A stretch of 64,000 nt of DNA from Microbacterium sp. (GTDB lineage Bacteria > Actinomycetota > Actinomycetes > Actinomycetales > Microbacteriaceae). This document shows positions 54,773-63,012 of the stretch, piece after piece. The stretch covers positions 682,001 through 746,000 of the forward strand of contig JAFKIL010000001.1 in assembly GCA_017306415.1 (NCBI GenBank), in the 5' to 3' direction. How positions within the stretch are numbered: position 1 is the first letter of the stretch; every line of letters begins with the position of its first letter. The notes below the pieces were generated by a model. The model did no database searches. It had not been told where the DNA came from and saw only the letters and a list, made by a program, of their open reading frames with translations. The position numbers and the translations under genes were made by a program.

Positions 54773-54790
54773 TTGTTTGTTACGAAACAA
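54773..54790. promoter_or_regulatory. AT-rich inverted repeat upstream of nucleotidyltransferase gene
   Basis: TTGTTT and AAACAA arms flank GTTACG in a 201-bp intergenic region between divergent genes. It is 67 bp from the ABC ATPase start and 116 bp from the transferase start. It looks like a TetR-type operator, but which gene it controls is unclear. The rest of the spacer shows no gene. Confidence 0.45.
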
Positions 54791-54906
54791 CAACGGAGGC
54801 GGCATCCTCTGCGGCTTCCCAGGCGGCTTGGTTAGCATGGAGGTCGGCACGACGGTGTGTCTCATCGGTGAACCGATGGTGAACACACGCACTTCAGGAG
54901 CAGACT

Positions 54907-55599
54907 TTGACTCTTCAGACCGTCATCCTCGCCGCGGGCATGGGCTCGCGGCTCGGCCGCAGCCTCCCCAAGCCTCTCACCGAACTGAGCGACGGGCGCA
55001 GCATCATGCAGCAGCAGCACGACAACATTCGCGCTGCATTCGGCGCCGATGTCCGCATCACCACGGTCGTGGGCTACCGCGCTGAGACGATCGTCGAGGC
55101 GTTCCCGGAGGTCGACTACGTCTACAACGACCGATACGACCAGACCAACACCTCCAAGAGCCTGCTTCGCGCACTTTCTGCGACCGGCCGAAACGGTGTT
55201 CTCTGGATGAACGGTGACGTCGTGTTCGACCCCCGCATCCTCGGCCGCGCCATCGAGATGATCGAGCGCGAGCAGTCGTTCGTGACGGTCAACACCGCGA
55301 AGGTGAGCGACGAAGAGGTGAAGTACACCACGACCCCGGATGGTCGCATCGACAAGCTGTCCAAGACCGTCGCCGGCGGCATCGGCGAGGCGGTCGGCAT
55401 CAACTTCATCTCCACGCGCGACAAGAAGGCCTTCATGCGCCACCTTCAGCGTGTCGACGACCAGGACTACTTCGAGCGCGGCCTGGAGCTCGCTATCGCG
55501 GAGGACGGCATCGTCGTCCACCCTCTCGACATCTCCGACCTGTATGCCGTCGAGGTGGACTTCGCCGAGGATCTCGAGCGCGCGAACCTCTTCGTCTGA
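54907..55599 (+). CDS. Nucleotidyltransferase-fold protein (LicC/GlmU-like)
   Basis: A 230-residue single-domain nucleotidyltransferase: TVILAAGMGSRLGRSLPKPLTEL (phosphate loop and Lys), VLWMNGDVVFDP (metal-binding Asp), and EAVGINFISTRDKKAF. The size and NTSKSLLRAL segment suit phosphocholine- or sugar-1-phosphate cytidylyltransferases. It may supply an activated building block for envelope glycopolymers, encoded 4 kb further on. TTG start at 54907, with AGGAG 6 bases before. Confidence 0.88.
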   Translation: MTLQTVILAAGMGSRLGRSLPKPLTELSDGRSIMQQQHDNIRAAFGADVRITTVVGYRAETIVEAFPEVDYVYNDRYDQTNTSKSLLRALSATGRNGVLWMNGDVVFDPRILGRAIEMIEREQSFVTVNTAKVSDEEVKYTTTPDGRIDKLSKTVAGGIGEAVGINFISTRDKKAFMRHLQRVDDQDYFERGLELAIAEDGIVVHPLDISDLYAVEVDFAEDLERANLFV

Positions 55600-55650
55600 C
55601 TTCGCGCCCTGCGCGGCGCTTTCTCGGCGGCGCCACATAGGATCGCCGTC

Positions 55651-56601
55651 ATGGTCGACAAGGTGCACCGCATCCACTCGCTCCCCGACGGGGCGCCGTG
55701 GGCCGGCGGACTGCCTCCGGAGGGCTCCTCCGAGCATCCGCGCACCATTCGCGCGCTCGACCGGGTGCTCTCGATCCAGCGGCCCGTCGTGCTGGCTCAT
55801 CTCCGCAGCATCCGTCTGCGCCACCCCGATGCGACGCCCGCAGAGATCGTCAGGATCCTGGAGCGGCGCTATCTGGCCGCCGTTACGACGGGTGGTGCCG
55901 CCGTGGGCGCCACGGCCGTCGTTCCCGGGATCGGCACCGGCATCACACTCGCCCTCAGTGGCATCGAGACCGTCGCGTTCGTCGAGGCGACGGCGCTGTT
56001 CGCCCAGTCCTTGGCCGAGGTTCACGGCATCCGGGTCGAGAATCCCGATCGAGCGCGCGCGCTCGTTCTGACGCTCATGCTCGGGAAGGAGGGCGTCGAT
56101 CTGCTGTCGCAGCTCGCCGGCCAGGCCACCGGAAAAGGACCGTCGCGATCCGCGTACTGGGGGGAGCTGGTGACCACGGCACTCCCCCGCGCGGCGGTCG
56201 GACCCATCGTCGACCGACTGAAGAGCACCTTCATCAAGCACTTCGCCGTGTCGGGCGGCGCATCGTGGATCGGCAAGGCTCTGCCGTTCGGTGTCGGCGC
56301 CGCCGTCGGCGGCGTCGGGAACGGGATCCTGGGGAGGCGCGTGCTCGTGACCTCCCGCCGCGCGTTCGGTCTGGCGCCTCTCGATCTCCCGCGCGAACTG
56401 GAGCCGCGACCCGGTGCGACCAGGGTCGAGCATGCAGCGGGCCAGGGCATCCGACGCGCAGGCGACATGGTCCGCGGCTCGGCGACCGCCGCTGTCGGCG
56501 CCCTCGGTGCCGTCGGACGTCGTGCCGGCGGTGCGTTCGCGACGCGCCGCCGAATCGGCGCGTCCCCGGACGCGGACGGCGCGGACAGCCCGGGCGACTG
56601 A
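55651..56601 (+). CDS. Conserved-looking hypothetical protein with hydrophobic core
   Basis: A 316-residue protein I do not recognise with confidence. It has a DNA-like polar N terminus, a Gly/Ala/Thr-rich hydrophobic stretch TTGGAAVGATAVVPGIGTGITLALSG near 88-113 that may insert in the membrane, and a second Gly-rich segment PFGVGAAVGGVGNGILGRR. The C terminus is basic and Ala/Gly-rich. The pattern loosely resembles EcsC-like proteins. It follows the nucleotidyltransferase by 51 bp in the same direction. Confidence 0.75.
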   Translation: MVDKVHRIHSLPDGAPWAGGLPPEGSSEHPRTIRALDRVLSIQRPVVLAHLRSIRLRHPDATPAEIVRILERRYLAAVTTGGAAVGATAVVPGIGTGITLALSGIETVAFVEATALFAQSLAEVHGIRVENPDRARALVLTLMLGKEGVDLLSQLAGQATGKGPSRSAYWGELVTTALPRAAVGPIVDRLKSTFIKHFAVSGGASWIGKALPFGVGAAVGGVGNGILGRRVLVTSRRAFGLAPLDLPRELEPRPGATRVEHAAGQGIRRAGDMVRGSATAAVGALGAVGRRAGGAFATRRRIGASPDADGADSPGD

Positions 56602-56711
56602 CCGTCACGCCTCCTCCCCACCGATCTCGGCCCGCGCGCTCTCCCCAGGCCCGCGGGTCCGACGTCGACGACACCGCTCCAGAGTCGGATGCCGTGCCTA
56701 GCGTGGACCGC

Positions 56712-57008
56712 ATGCTGCGCGCCATAGACCCCGTCGGTTCTCACCCGTACCGCGTGCCATGGCGCGTCGACCGCATTCATGGCACGCATCCTCTGGTCAG
56801 GAACTCCGACCACGACGCCCTCGAGCACGTGCGGATCTTCGTCGATGTGGGGCACCGAGTCAGGGAGACCCAGCATTGGGGACGCGTGGGCGCTGGTGAA
56901 GTCGTCGAACTGTGTCTGTGCGATCACGATCCCGCCGACACCATCGTGACGATGGCGTGGTTCAGGTCGGAGGATGGGGTGGAATACCTGTGGAGGTTCG
57001 TGCTGTGA
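56712..57008 (+). CDS. Small hypothetical protein
   Basis: A 98-residue protein with a compact alpha/beta look: RAIDPVGSHPYRVPWRVDRIH, DALEHVRIFVDVGHRVRETQHWG, VVELCLCDHDPADTIVTMAWF and a final YLWRFVL. It has no known family. An upstream GTG (56703) is an alternative start. It is followed by another small gene 35 bp downstream. Strand alternation and a conserved-like stop context make a real gene likely. Confidence 0.6.
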   Translation: MLRAIDPVGSHPYRVPWRVDRIHGTHPLVRNSDHDALEHVRIFVDVGHRVRETQHWGRVGAGEVVELCLCDHDPADTIVTMAWFRSEDGVEYLWRFVL

Positions 57009-57043
57009 GACCCCGCGGCCCACCCGCGCAGGAGAATGGACAC

Positions 57044-57262
57044 ATGGGAATCTTCGCGTCACGTCCGGAAGAGCCGTTCGAGTGGGCTGGACTGCCCGCG
57101 GAGCCGGCTGAGCCGGAATCCGCCGTCGATCGCCTCGACGGGGCGATGATCGAGGCAGGGGGGCTGGGGGGCGCAACGATCGAGTCGATCGTGGTGCCCA
57201 TCGCCATGCCGATCGAGATCGTTGGAACGAACGACCCGGACGACTCGAGCGACGGCGACTGA
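57044..57262 (+). CDS. Small acidic hypothetical protein
   Basis: A 72-residue acidic protein with GIFASRPEEPFEWAGLPAEPAEP at the N terminus and a hydrophobic TIESIVVPIAMPIEIVG before an Asp-rich end. GGAG lies 9 bases before the ATG. Similar small proteins with an EWAGLPxEP motif are common in Actinobacteria, recalled rather than searched. It ends 1 bp before the convergent XRE gene. Confidence 0.68.
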   Translation: MGIFASRPEEPFEWAGLPAEPAEPESAVDRLDGAMIEAGGLGGATIESIVVPIAMPIEIVGTNDPDDSSDGD

Positions 57263-57263
57263 G

Positions 57264-57581
57264 TCAGCGGCGGTCACCCGGCCCTTGGCGTCGGCGCAGT
57301 TCCCGGCGGAAGTCAGCCTCGGAGTAGGGCTTGATGTCATCGGGCAGATCGTTCGCGGTGAGCCCGCGTACGAAGCGCTCCGGCTCGATGTCCAACGCGG
57401 TCGCCAGCTGGATCATGACGTAAAGCGTGGGGTTGCCCTGGCCGCTCTCGATGCGCGCCAGGTGCGAGACGTCCATGTCGGCGCGTTCGGCCAGCAGCTT
57501 GCGACTCATCGTCGCCTGGTGGCGCAGGTCGCGCACGAGGTCGCCGATGTGCTCCGAGGCGCGCGAACGCGGTTCCTTCAT
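57264..57581 (-). CDS. XRE-family helix-turn-helix regulator
   Basis: A 105-residue Cro/CI-type DNA-binding protein: RDLRHQATMSRKLLAERADMDVSHLARIESGQGNPTLYVMIQLATALDIEPERFV contains the HTH. A polar C-terminal segment (DDIKPYSEADFRRELRRRQGPGDRR) follows. It has no effector domain. It is divergent from the maltokinase region and may regulate itself or neighbours; the target is unknown. Confidence 0.9.
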   Translation of the reverse strand: MKEPRSRASEHIGDLVRDLRHQATMSRKLLAERADMDVSHLARIESGQGNPTLYVMIQLATALDIEPERFVRGLTANDLPDDIKPYSEADFRRELRRRQGPGDRR

Positions 57582-57677
57582 GCATCCTGACTACTGGCGT
57601 CTGGACTGGAAGTGATACGGCTTTACACATGCGCTTGAATCCGGTACGCACATATGCGTTCATCGTCGAACGTCCGC

Positions 57678-57691
57678 TGCAAGCGCTTCCA
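57678..57691 (+). promoter_or_regulatory. LacI-family operator before maltokinase
   Basis: TGCAAGCGCTTCCA matches the LacI/CRE consensus TGNAANCGNTTNCA at all ten defined positions and is centred on the palindrome AAGCGCTT. It lies 44 bp before the maltokinase ATG. Confidence 0.65.
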
Positions 57692-57735
57692 CGCGCACTC
57701 GACACGCGCGCGAGCCGACCAATAGCCTCAGGGGT

Positions 57736-59121
57736 ATGGATAGCACACTGGCGTGTCTCGCGGCATGGATGCCGCGGCAGCGCTGGTACGCGTCGAAAGG
57801 CCGCACCCCCGCGCTGCGTCTCGCAGCGACCTGGGATATGCCGACGGCCGATGCCGATGCCGATGCCGATGCCGATGCGCGGGCGCGGACGCTCCTGGTC
57901 TGGGACGAGAGCTCGCTGCCTCCGGTTCTCTACCAGATCCCGGTGGTCGCCAGATCGACCGAAACCGTGGATGCGCCGATCGATCACATCATCGGCAGCC
58001 CGGAGCCGGGTACGACCCTCATCGACGGCCCGTTCGATCGCTCGTACACCGCGGCTCTGCTCCGGCTCGTCACAGAGGGAGGACGCGGGGTCGGCGCACA
58101 TGCGCGAGCGACAGGAAGGCCCGCGGCGTACGCTCCGACGGTCGGCGACGATCTGCCCGCGAACGTTCTGGTGGGCGAGCAGTCCAACACCTCGATGATC
58201 TACCGCGCACCGAACGGTGGCTCGCCCGTCATCTGCAAGATCTACCGTCAGCTGCACGCCGGATCCAACCCGGACATCGAGCTCCAGACCGCCCTCGCCG
58301 AGGCAGGATCACCGTATGTGCCGCGCGCGGTCGGACACGTCGACGGCGAGTGGCCGGATGCCTCCGCTCACGCGACCGCATCCGGCTCGCTCGCGTTCGC
58401 GCAGGAGTTCCTGGACGGCGTCGACGATGCCTGGCGGGTCGCGTTGAGGGCCGCCGCGGCCGGCGAGGACTTCACCGAGCGGGCGTGGGCCCTCGGTGTC
58501 GCCACCGCCGACGTCCACGCATCTCTCGCGACGCTCTTTCCCGTCGCACCGACGACGTCGGCGGACCGCGCCGCGATTGCGGCGGGATGGCGCGGGCGGC
58601 TGAGTACCGCGATCGCGGAGATCCCAGGCCTCGGCGACCGGCGGTCTGCGATCGAAGCCGTCTACGATCGGGCGCTGACACACGACTGGCCGGATCAGCA
58701 GCGCATCCACGGCGACTTCCATCTCGGCCAGGTGATCCTGGCCCCCGACCGGGGCTGGGTGCTGCTCGATTTCGAGGGCGAACCGATGCGACCCATCGCG
58801 GAACGTGTGCGCCCCGACCTGGCGCTGCGCGATGTCGCCGGAATGCTGCGCTCGTTCGACTACGTGGCCGGATCAATCCGCCTCGATCAGCCGGACCGAT
58901 CGCGAGAGTCGGTCCGGTCGTGGGCGCGCTCGGCACGCGTCGCCTTCCTCGGAGGGTTCGCGGAGGCGTCCGGCACCGACCTCGCAACCGTCGGTCCTCT
59001 GCTCGATGCGCTCGAGCTCGACAAGGCCGTCTACGAAGCGATCTACGAAGCCCGCAATCGCCCGACTTGGATCACCATTCCCCTGCGTGCGATCGCAAGG
59101 CTCTCCGACCCGACGCGGTGA
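57736..59121 (+). CDS. mak: Maltokinase-like protein
   Basis: A 461-residue aminoglycoside-phosphotransferase-fold kinase. MPRQRWYASKGR near the N terminus, VICKIYRQL (ATP Lys), RIHGDFHLGQVI (catalytic HGDxH with Asp) and LLDFEGEPMRP (metal DFE) are the maltokinase motifs. It phosphorylates maltose to maltose-1-phosphate for GlgE-type alpha-glucan synthesis, usually with TreS. No treS or glgE is adjacent here. A (GCCGAT)5 run encodes an Ala-Asp repeat near residue 38. A LacI operator upstream suggests sugar-dependent control. Confidence 0.9.
   Translation: MDSTLACLAAWMPRQRWYASKGRTPALRLAATWDMPTADADADADADARARTLLVWDESSLPPVLYQIPVVARSTETVDAPIDHIIGSPEPGTTLIDGPFDRSYTAALLRLVTEGGRGVGAHARATGRPAAYAPTVGDDLPANVLVGEQSNTSMIYRAPNGGSPVICKIYRQLHAGSNPDIELQTALAEAGSPYVPRAVGHVDGEWPDASAHATASGSLAFAQEFLDGVDDAWRVALRAAAAGEDFTERAWALGVATADVHASLATLFPVAPTTSADRAAIAAGWRGRLSTAIAEIPGLGDRRSAIEAVYDRALTHDWPDQQRIHGDFHLGQVILAPDRGWVLLDFEGEPMRPIAERVRPDLALRDVAGMLRSFDYVAGSIRLDQPDRSRESVRSWARSARVAFLGGFAEASGTDLATVGPLLDALELDKAVYEAIYEARNRPTWITIPLRAIARLSDPTR
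57847..57876 (+). repeat. In-frame hexanucleotide repeat (GCCGAT)5
   Basis: Five perfect copies of GCCGAT encode ADADADADAD in the N-terminal region of the maltokinase. A gain or loss of units keeps the frame. Confidence 0.9.
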
Positions 59122-59136
59122 AGGGAGCACACTCGC

Positions 59137-60411
59137 TCAGTCCTCCAGATCAGCGTCCTCGAGGTCGGACTCGTCCGACCCGTCTTCCACCGATTGCGCG
59201 TGCCAGCGCTCCCACTCCTTCATGAGTCGGTCGATCGCGGCGTGGAATCTCGCCGTCGCCGCACCAGGCGACGTGTCACCGAAGTAATGCCTGACCCAGT
59301 GCTCCAGCCTCTCCACCGAATCCGGGTCGGCGAGTACGCGATCGGTCTCGGCGACGACGGCGGATGCCGCAGCCGCATCGAGCCACTCGCAGTCGCTCAG
59401 GTAGCCGTTGAGATCCACATGGGCTGCGGGATCAGTGGGCCGCGTCACGAGAAGCGGCTTGTCGGCGGCCAACCGGTCGTACACCATCGCGGAGATGTCC
59501 ACGATCGCGACATCCGCCGCTGCGAGTTGCCACCCCAGCTCGGGGCCGTCGTCGAAGACGTGGCGGGCCGCGGGGTCGGATGCGTTCGCTGCCGCGAGCG
59601 CGGCGATGATCCGCTGGTTCGCGGCGCCATAGGCCGGATCGACGACCCCGGATCGCGGATGCGGACGGTAGACGACCCGGTGTCGTCCCGTGCGCAGCAG
59701 TGCGGCCACCAGCGACTCGCCGTGGGTCGCCACGGACCCGTAGTGGGCGGACGGACGATCCCCCTCCCATGTGGGCGCGTAGAGCACCACGGTGCGCTCA
59801 TCGGGGTCGTACGGGAGTGTTCCGGAGTAGTGGTCGGCCTGCGGCCGACCGATCCGAATGGTGCGCGCGTCGAGGTCGTAGTCCCACAGCACTCGCGACA
59901 GACGTTCGCGGGCCGCGTCTCCCGCGATGAACGCATAGTCATACGCCTTGTACTGATTGGTGGTCATGTACATCTTGTCGGACTCGCCGTGGTTGATGAA
60001 CACGTGCCACCGCCGGCCGTAGCGGAACATCTGGAAATTACGCGTGTTCTGATTCACGTACAGCACCACGCGGATGTCCTGAGAGGCGATGAACCGTTCC
60101 AGGTCCCGGACGGTGGGGACGAACGCGACGGGCAGGGCGCCCTCGGCGAGGAGTGCTCGTGCACCGGAGGGCGAACGGCTGAGGACCACGACCGGCCACG
60201 TCTCGGCCAGCTCCGCGAGTGGCCGGTACCACTGTCGCATCTGGTACATGTTCACATCCCCGTCCGCGAAGTACACCGCGACGCGATAATGCTGGGGAGC
60301 GTGCTCGTCCTGGTCGCGCAGCCGCGCGCGGACGTCGCGGACCGCGCGACGCCGGGTCAATGCCTTGCGCAGCAGGCCCATCGCCTTCTGCGCATCGGAC
60401 ACGGCCACCAT
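59137..60411 (-). CDS. CDP-glycerol glycerophosphotransferase-family protein
   Basis: A 424-residue protein whose C-terminal half matches the TagB/TagF group: VVLYAPTWEGDRPSAHYGS, RPHPRSG, ELGWQLAAADVAIVDISAMVYDRLAADKPLLVTRP. These enzymes transfer glycerol-phosphate-type units in wall teichoic-acid-like polymers. The N-terminal half is less typical and includes YFADGDVNMYQMRQWYRPLAELAETW. The C terminus is strongly acidic (DGSDESDLEDADLED). It may act in the cluster continuing to the right. Confidence 0.87.
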   Translation of the reverse strand: MVAVSDAQKAMGLLRKALTRRRAVRDVRARLRDQDEHAPQHYRVAVYFADGDVNMYQMRQWYRPLAELAETWPVVVLSRSPSGARALLAEGALPVAFVPTVRDLERFIASQDIRVVLYVNQNTRNFQMFRYGRRWHVFINHGESDKMYMTTNQYKAYDYAFIAGDAARERLSRVLWDYDLDARTIRIGRPQADHYSGTLPYDPDERTVVLYAPTWEGDRPSAHYGSVATHGESLVAALLRTGRHRVVYRPHPRSGVVDPAYGAANQRIIAALAAANASDPAARHVFDDGPELGWQLAAADVAIVDISAMVYDRLAADKPLLVTRPTDPAAHVDLNGYLSDCEWLDAAAASAVVAETDRVLADPDSVERLEHWVRHYFGDTSPGAATARFHAAIDRLMKEWERWHAQSVEDGSDESDLEDADLED

Positions 60412-60453
60412 CCGTCCAGCCTACCGATCGCACCCGCATGACATGATCGACGG

Positions 60454-61548
60454 GTGCAGGACGAGGCAGACGGACACAGAGACGCCGAGGTCCCGGCCCC
60501 CGATGCCGGTGTCTCGTTCGTGATGCCCGTTCTCAACGAGGTCGCGTATCTGGAGCGCGCGATCGCGACCGTCCTCGCGCAGGACGTTCCCGGCCCCACG
60601 GAGCTGGTGCTCGCCCTGGGGCCGTCGACCGACGGCACGACCGAGCTGGCGCGCCGACTCGCTGCGAACGACCCGCGCATCGTGCTCGTCGACAACCCCG
60701 GCGCCGACATCCCCTTGGGCCTCAACCTCGCCATCTCCGCGAGCAGGCTGCCCACCGTGCTGCGCGTGGACGCGCACTCCGAACTCTCCCCCGGTTACGC
60801 ACGCCGGGCGCTGTCCACCCTCGCGCGGACCCGCGCAGCGAATGTGGGGGGCGTCATGCGCGCCGACGGCCGGTCGCCGTTCCAGCGCGCAGTCGCGCGC
60901 GCGTACAACTCGCCGATCGGGCTGGGCGGCGGGGCGTATCACGGCGGCACGCAGGAGGGCCCCGCCGAATCCGCGTACCTCGGTGTGATGCGTCGCGACG
61001 TGCTCGAGGAGATCGGCCTCTTCGACGAGTCCATCCGCCGCGGCGAGGACTGGGAGCTCAACCTCCGGATCCGCCGCGCCGGCTATCGCGTGTGGTTCGA
61101 TCCCGAGCTCGCGGTGACCTACTGGCCGCGCGAGAGCTGGACGAGGCTCGCCCGCCAGTTCCGCGCCACCGGCGCGTGGCGCGGAGAGCTCGTCCGTCGC
61201 TACGGCCGCCGCAACTCGGTCCGGTTCTTCGCGCCCCCTGCCCTCGTCGTCGTCATCGCCGCCGCCGTCCTGATCGCGGTACTGCAGGCGACGCACGTCC
61301 TGCACGGCTGGGGCGCCGCCGTCGCATCACTGGTCTACGTCCCGCTCGCCCTCTACGTGGTACTGGTGGTCGTCGTCGCCGCCGGCCGCGGCGGCGGTCG
61401 GGGATGGCGCGACAAGCTGTGGACGATGGCGGTCCTCCCGACGATGCACCTGTCGTGGGGGGCGGGGTTCCTGCGCGGGGTGCTCACGGGCGCCCACGAC
61501 ACCGTCGACACGTCGCGGCTCGGAGACCGCAACACCCCACTGCCCTGA
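60454..61548 (+). CDS. Glycosyltransferase family 2 with C-terminal membrane helices
   Basis: A 364-residue GT-A fold transferase: VSFVMPVLNEVAYLERAIATVL, GPSTDGTTELARRLAA, VLRVDAHSELSPGYA (DxD-like DAH), AYLGVMRRDVLEEIGLFDES and RRGEDWELNLRIRRAGYRVWF (catalytic ED). Two or three hydrophobic segments near 265-345 anchor it in the membrane. It resembles ExoA-type exopolysaccharide transferases. GTG start at 60454, 42 bp from the divergent transferase. The sugar is unknown. Confidence 0.9.
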   Translation: MQDEADGHRDAEVPAPDAGVSFVMPVLNEVAYLERAIATVLAQDVPGPTELVLALGPSTDGTTELARRLAANDPRIVLVDNPGADIPLGLNLAISASRLPTVLRVDAHSELSPGYARRALSTLARTRAANVGGVMRADGRSPFQRAVARAYNSPIGLGGGAYHGGTQEGPAESAYLGVMRRDVLEEIGLFDESIRRGEDWELNLRIRRAGYRVWFDPELAVTYWPRESWTRLARQFRATGAWRGELVRRYGRRNSVRFFAPPALVVVIAAAVLIAVLQATHVLHGWGAAVASLVYVPLALYVVLVVVVAAGRGGGRGWRDKLWTMAVLPTMHLSWGAGFLRGVLTGAHDTVDTSRLGDRNTPLP

Positions 61549-61560
61549 CGCGACGGCCGC

Positions 61561-63012
61561 TCAGCGCGCGACGAAGCCCTGGTCGAGGATGCGGGCCACC
61601 ACGCGCTCGGCGGCGCGCCCGTCGTCGCGGGCGTTGAACTTGTCGCGCCACCGGGCATACTTCGCGGCGAACGAAGCGGGCTCGTGGTTGCGCAGCGCGG
61701 CGACGAGATCCGCTTGCGTGCGGACGACCGGCCCGGGAGCGTGCGCGACCAGATCGAAGTAGAACCCGCGCAGCTCCCCGCGATAGTGCTCCATGTCCGG
61801 CACGAGGAAGAACATCGGCTTGCCCGTGACCGAGAAGTCGAACATCACCGAAGAGTAGTCGGTGATCAGCGCGTCCGCAGCGAGGAACAGCTGCGCGGTG
61901 TCGGGGAACCCGGTGACGTCGATGACGCGGGCACCCGCGGCATCCGTCCCCGGAATGAGGGTCCGCGAATGGCCGCGGACGAGCACGACAGCGTCGACGT
62001 CGCGAGCCAGCTCCTCCGGATCCACGAAGTCGACCATCTGCTCCCGGTCGTCCCGCCATGTGGGTGCATAGAGCAGCACCCGCTCGTCGGCGCCGATGCC
62101 GAGGGCCGCGCGCGTGGCGGCACCGTCACCCATGACGAGCACGTCGTTGCGCGGGTAGCCCTCCACCCAGATCGGTCGGGTGAGGAAGGCGTACGCCTTG
62201 CGGAGGATGCCGGCGGCGTACGCATTCTGCGCGAGCAGCACGTTCCAGCGCCGCGCCTCGCGGACGACGGCGGCCGCGCGGCGGGGATCGAACCCCGGAC
62301 GGTGCAGGGCCAGCCGCTTGAGCGGAGTGCCGTGCCAGGTCTGGACGACCTTCTGACCCGGGCGGCGCTCGAAACGCCGACGCAGCCAGTCGTTCACGAC
62401 GAGGAGACGCGCAGCGCCCCGCGCGCGCCACCAGTCGGGGCTTCCCTCGACCACGGGAACAGCACCGTCGGGCACCTGGACGGAGAAGTCGACGACGCTC
62501 CAATAGCGGGTCACACCGGGAGCGCGGCGCGCGAGCTCGCGATCGATCGCGAGCGGGTTGTCGCTGGCGTTCCGCCCGTAGAAGCTCTCGAAGAAGACCG
62601 CATTCTCCAGCCCTCCCGGCCGGTTCGCGTAGCGGCGCTCCAGTGCCGCCTGACCCTCACCCGAATCGTAGGCGGGATCGATCGGCGGCCCGACCGCGAG
62701 CGTAGAGCCCTGCAATGACGCTCGCACGGTGCCCAGCATCGTCATGGGCAGCCCGTCGAGCTCTTCCTCCGCTTCGGCGCCGTCTGTCGCCGTGACGCGC
62801 ACCCGGTAGTCGCCGGTCGGGAGCGGGAGTCGCGGTCCTCCCCAGCGGGCAGCGGTGAGCGGAAGGGCGGCGCGCCAGGTCGCACCCCGGCCGGACAGGA
62901 CGCCCTCGACCCGTGCGCGGCGACCGACCAGCTCGACGCGAGCGGGGCGCGGGCCCTTGCCTACGAGCACGAGTGCGACCCCGCCGTCCGTCGTGAAACG
63001 GGCTTCGGTCAT
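61561..63012 (-). CDS. CDP-glycerol glycerophosphotransferase-family protein
   Basis: A 483-residue TagF-like transferase. An N-terminal beta-rich region (1-110) precedes QKVVQTWHGTPLKRLALH, VLLAQNAYAAGILRKAY, VLLYAPTWRDDREQMVDFV, VVLVRGHSRTLIPG and FLAADALITDYSSVMFDFSVTGKPMFFL, the family's catalytic core. It would polymerise glycerol-phosphate or a similar polyol phosphate. Its ATG overlaps the stop of the upstream paralogue by ATGA, so the two form an operon. Confidence 0.92.
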   Translation of the reverse strand: MTEARFTTDGGVALVLVGKGPRPARVELVGRRARVEGVLSGRGATWRAALPLTAARWGGPRLPLPTGDYRVRVTATDGAEAEEELDGLPMTMLGTVRASLQGSTLAVGPPIDPAYDSGEGQAALERRYANRPGGLENAVFFESFYGRNASDNPLAIDRELARRAPGVTRYWSVVDFSVQVPDGAVPVVEGSPDWWRARGAARLLVVNDWLRRRFERRPGQKVVQTWHGTPLKRLALHRPGFDPRRAAAVVREARRWNVLLAQNAYAAGILRKAYAFLTRPIWVEGYPRNDVLVMGDGAATRAALGIGADERVLLYAPTWRDDREQMVDFVDPEELARDVDAVVLVRGHSRTLIPGTDAAGARVIDVTGFPDTAQLFLAADALITDYSSVMFDFSVTGKPMFFLVPDMEHYRGELRGFYFDLVAHAPGPVVRTQADLVAALRNHEPASFAAKYARWRDKFNARDDGRAAERVVARILDQGFVAR

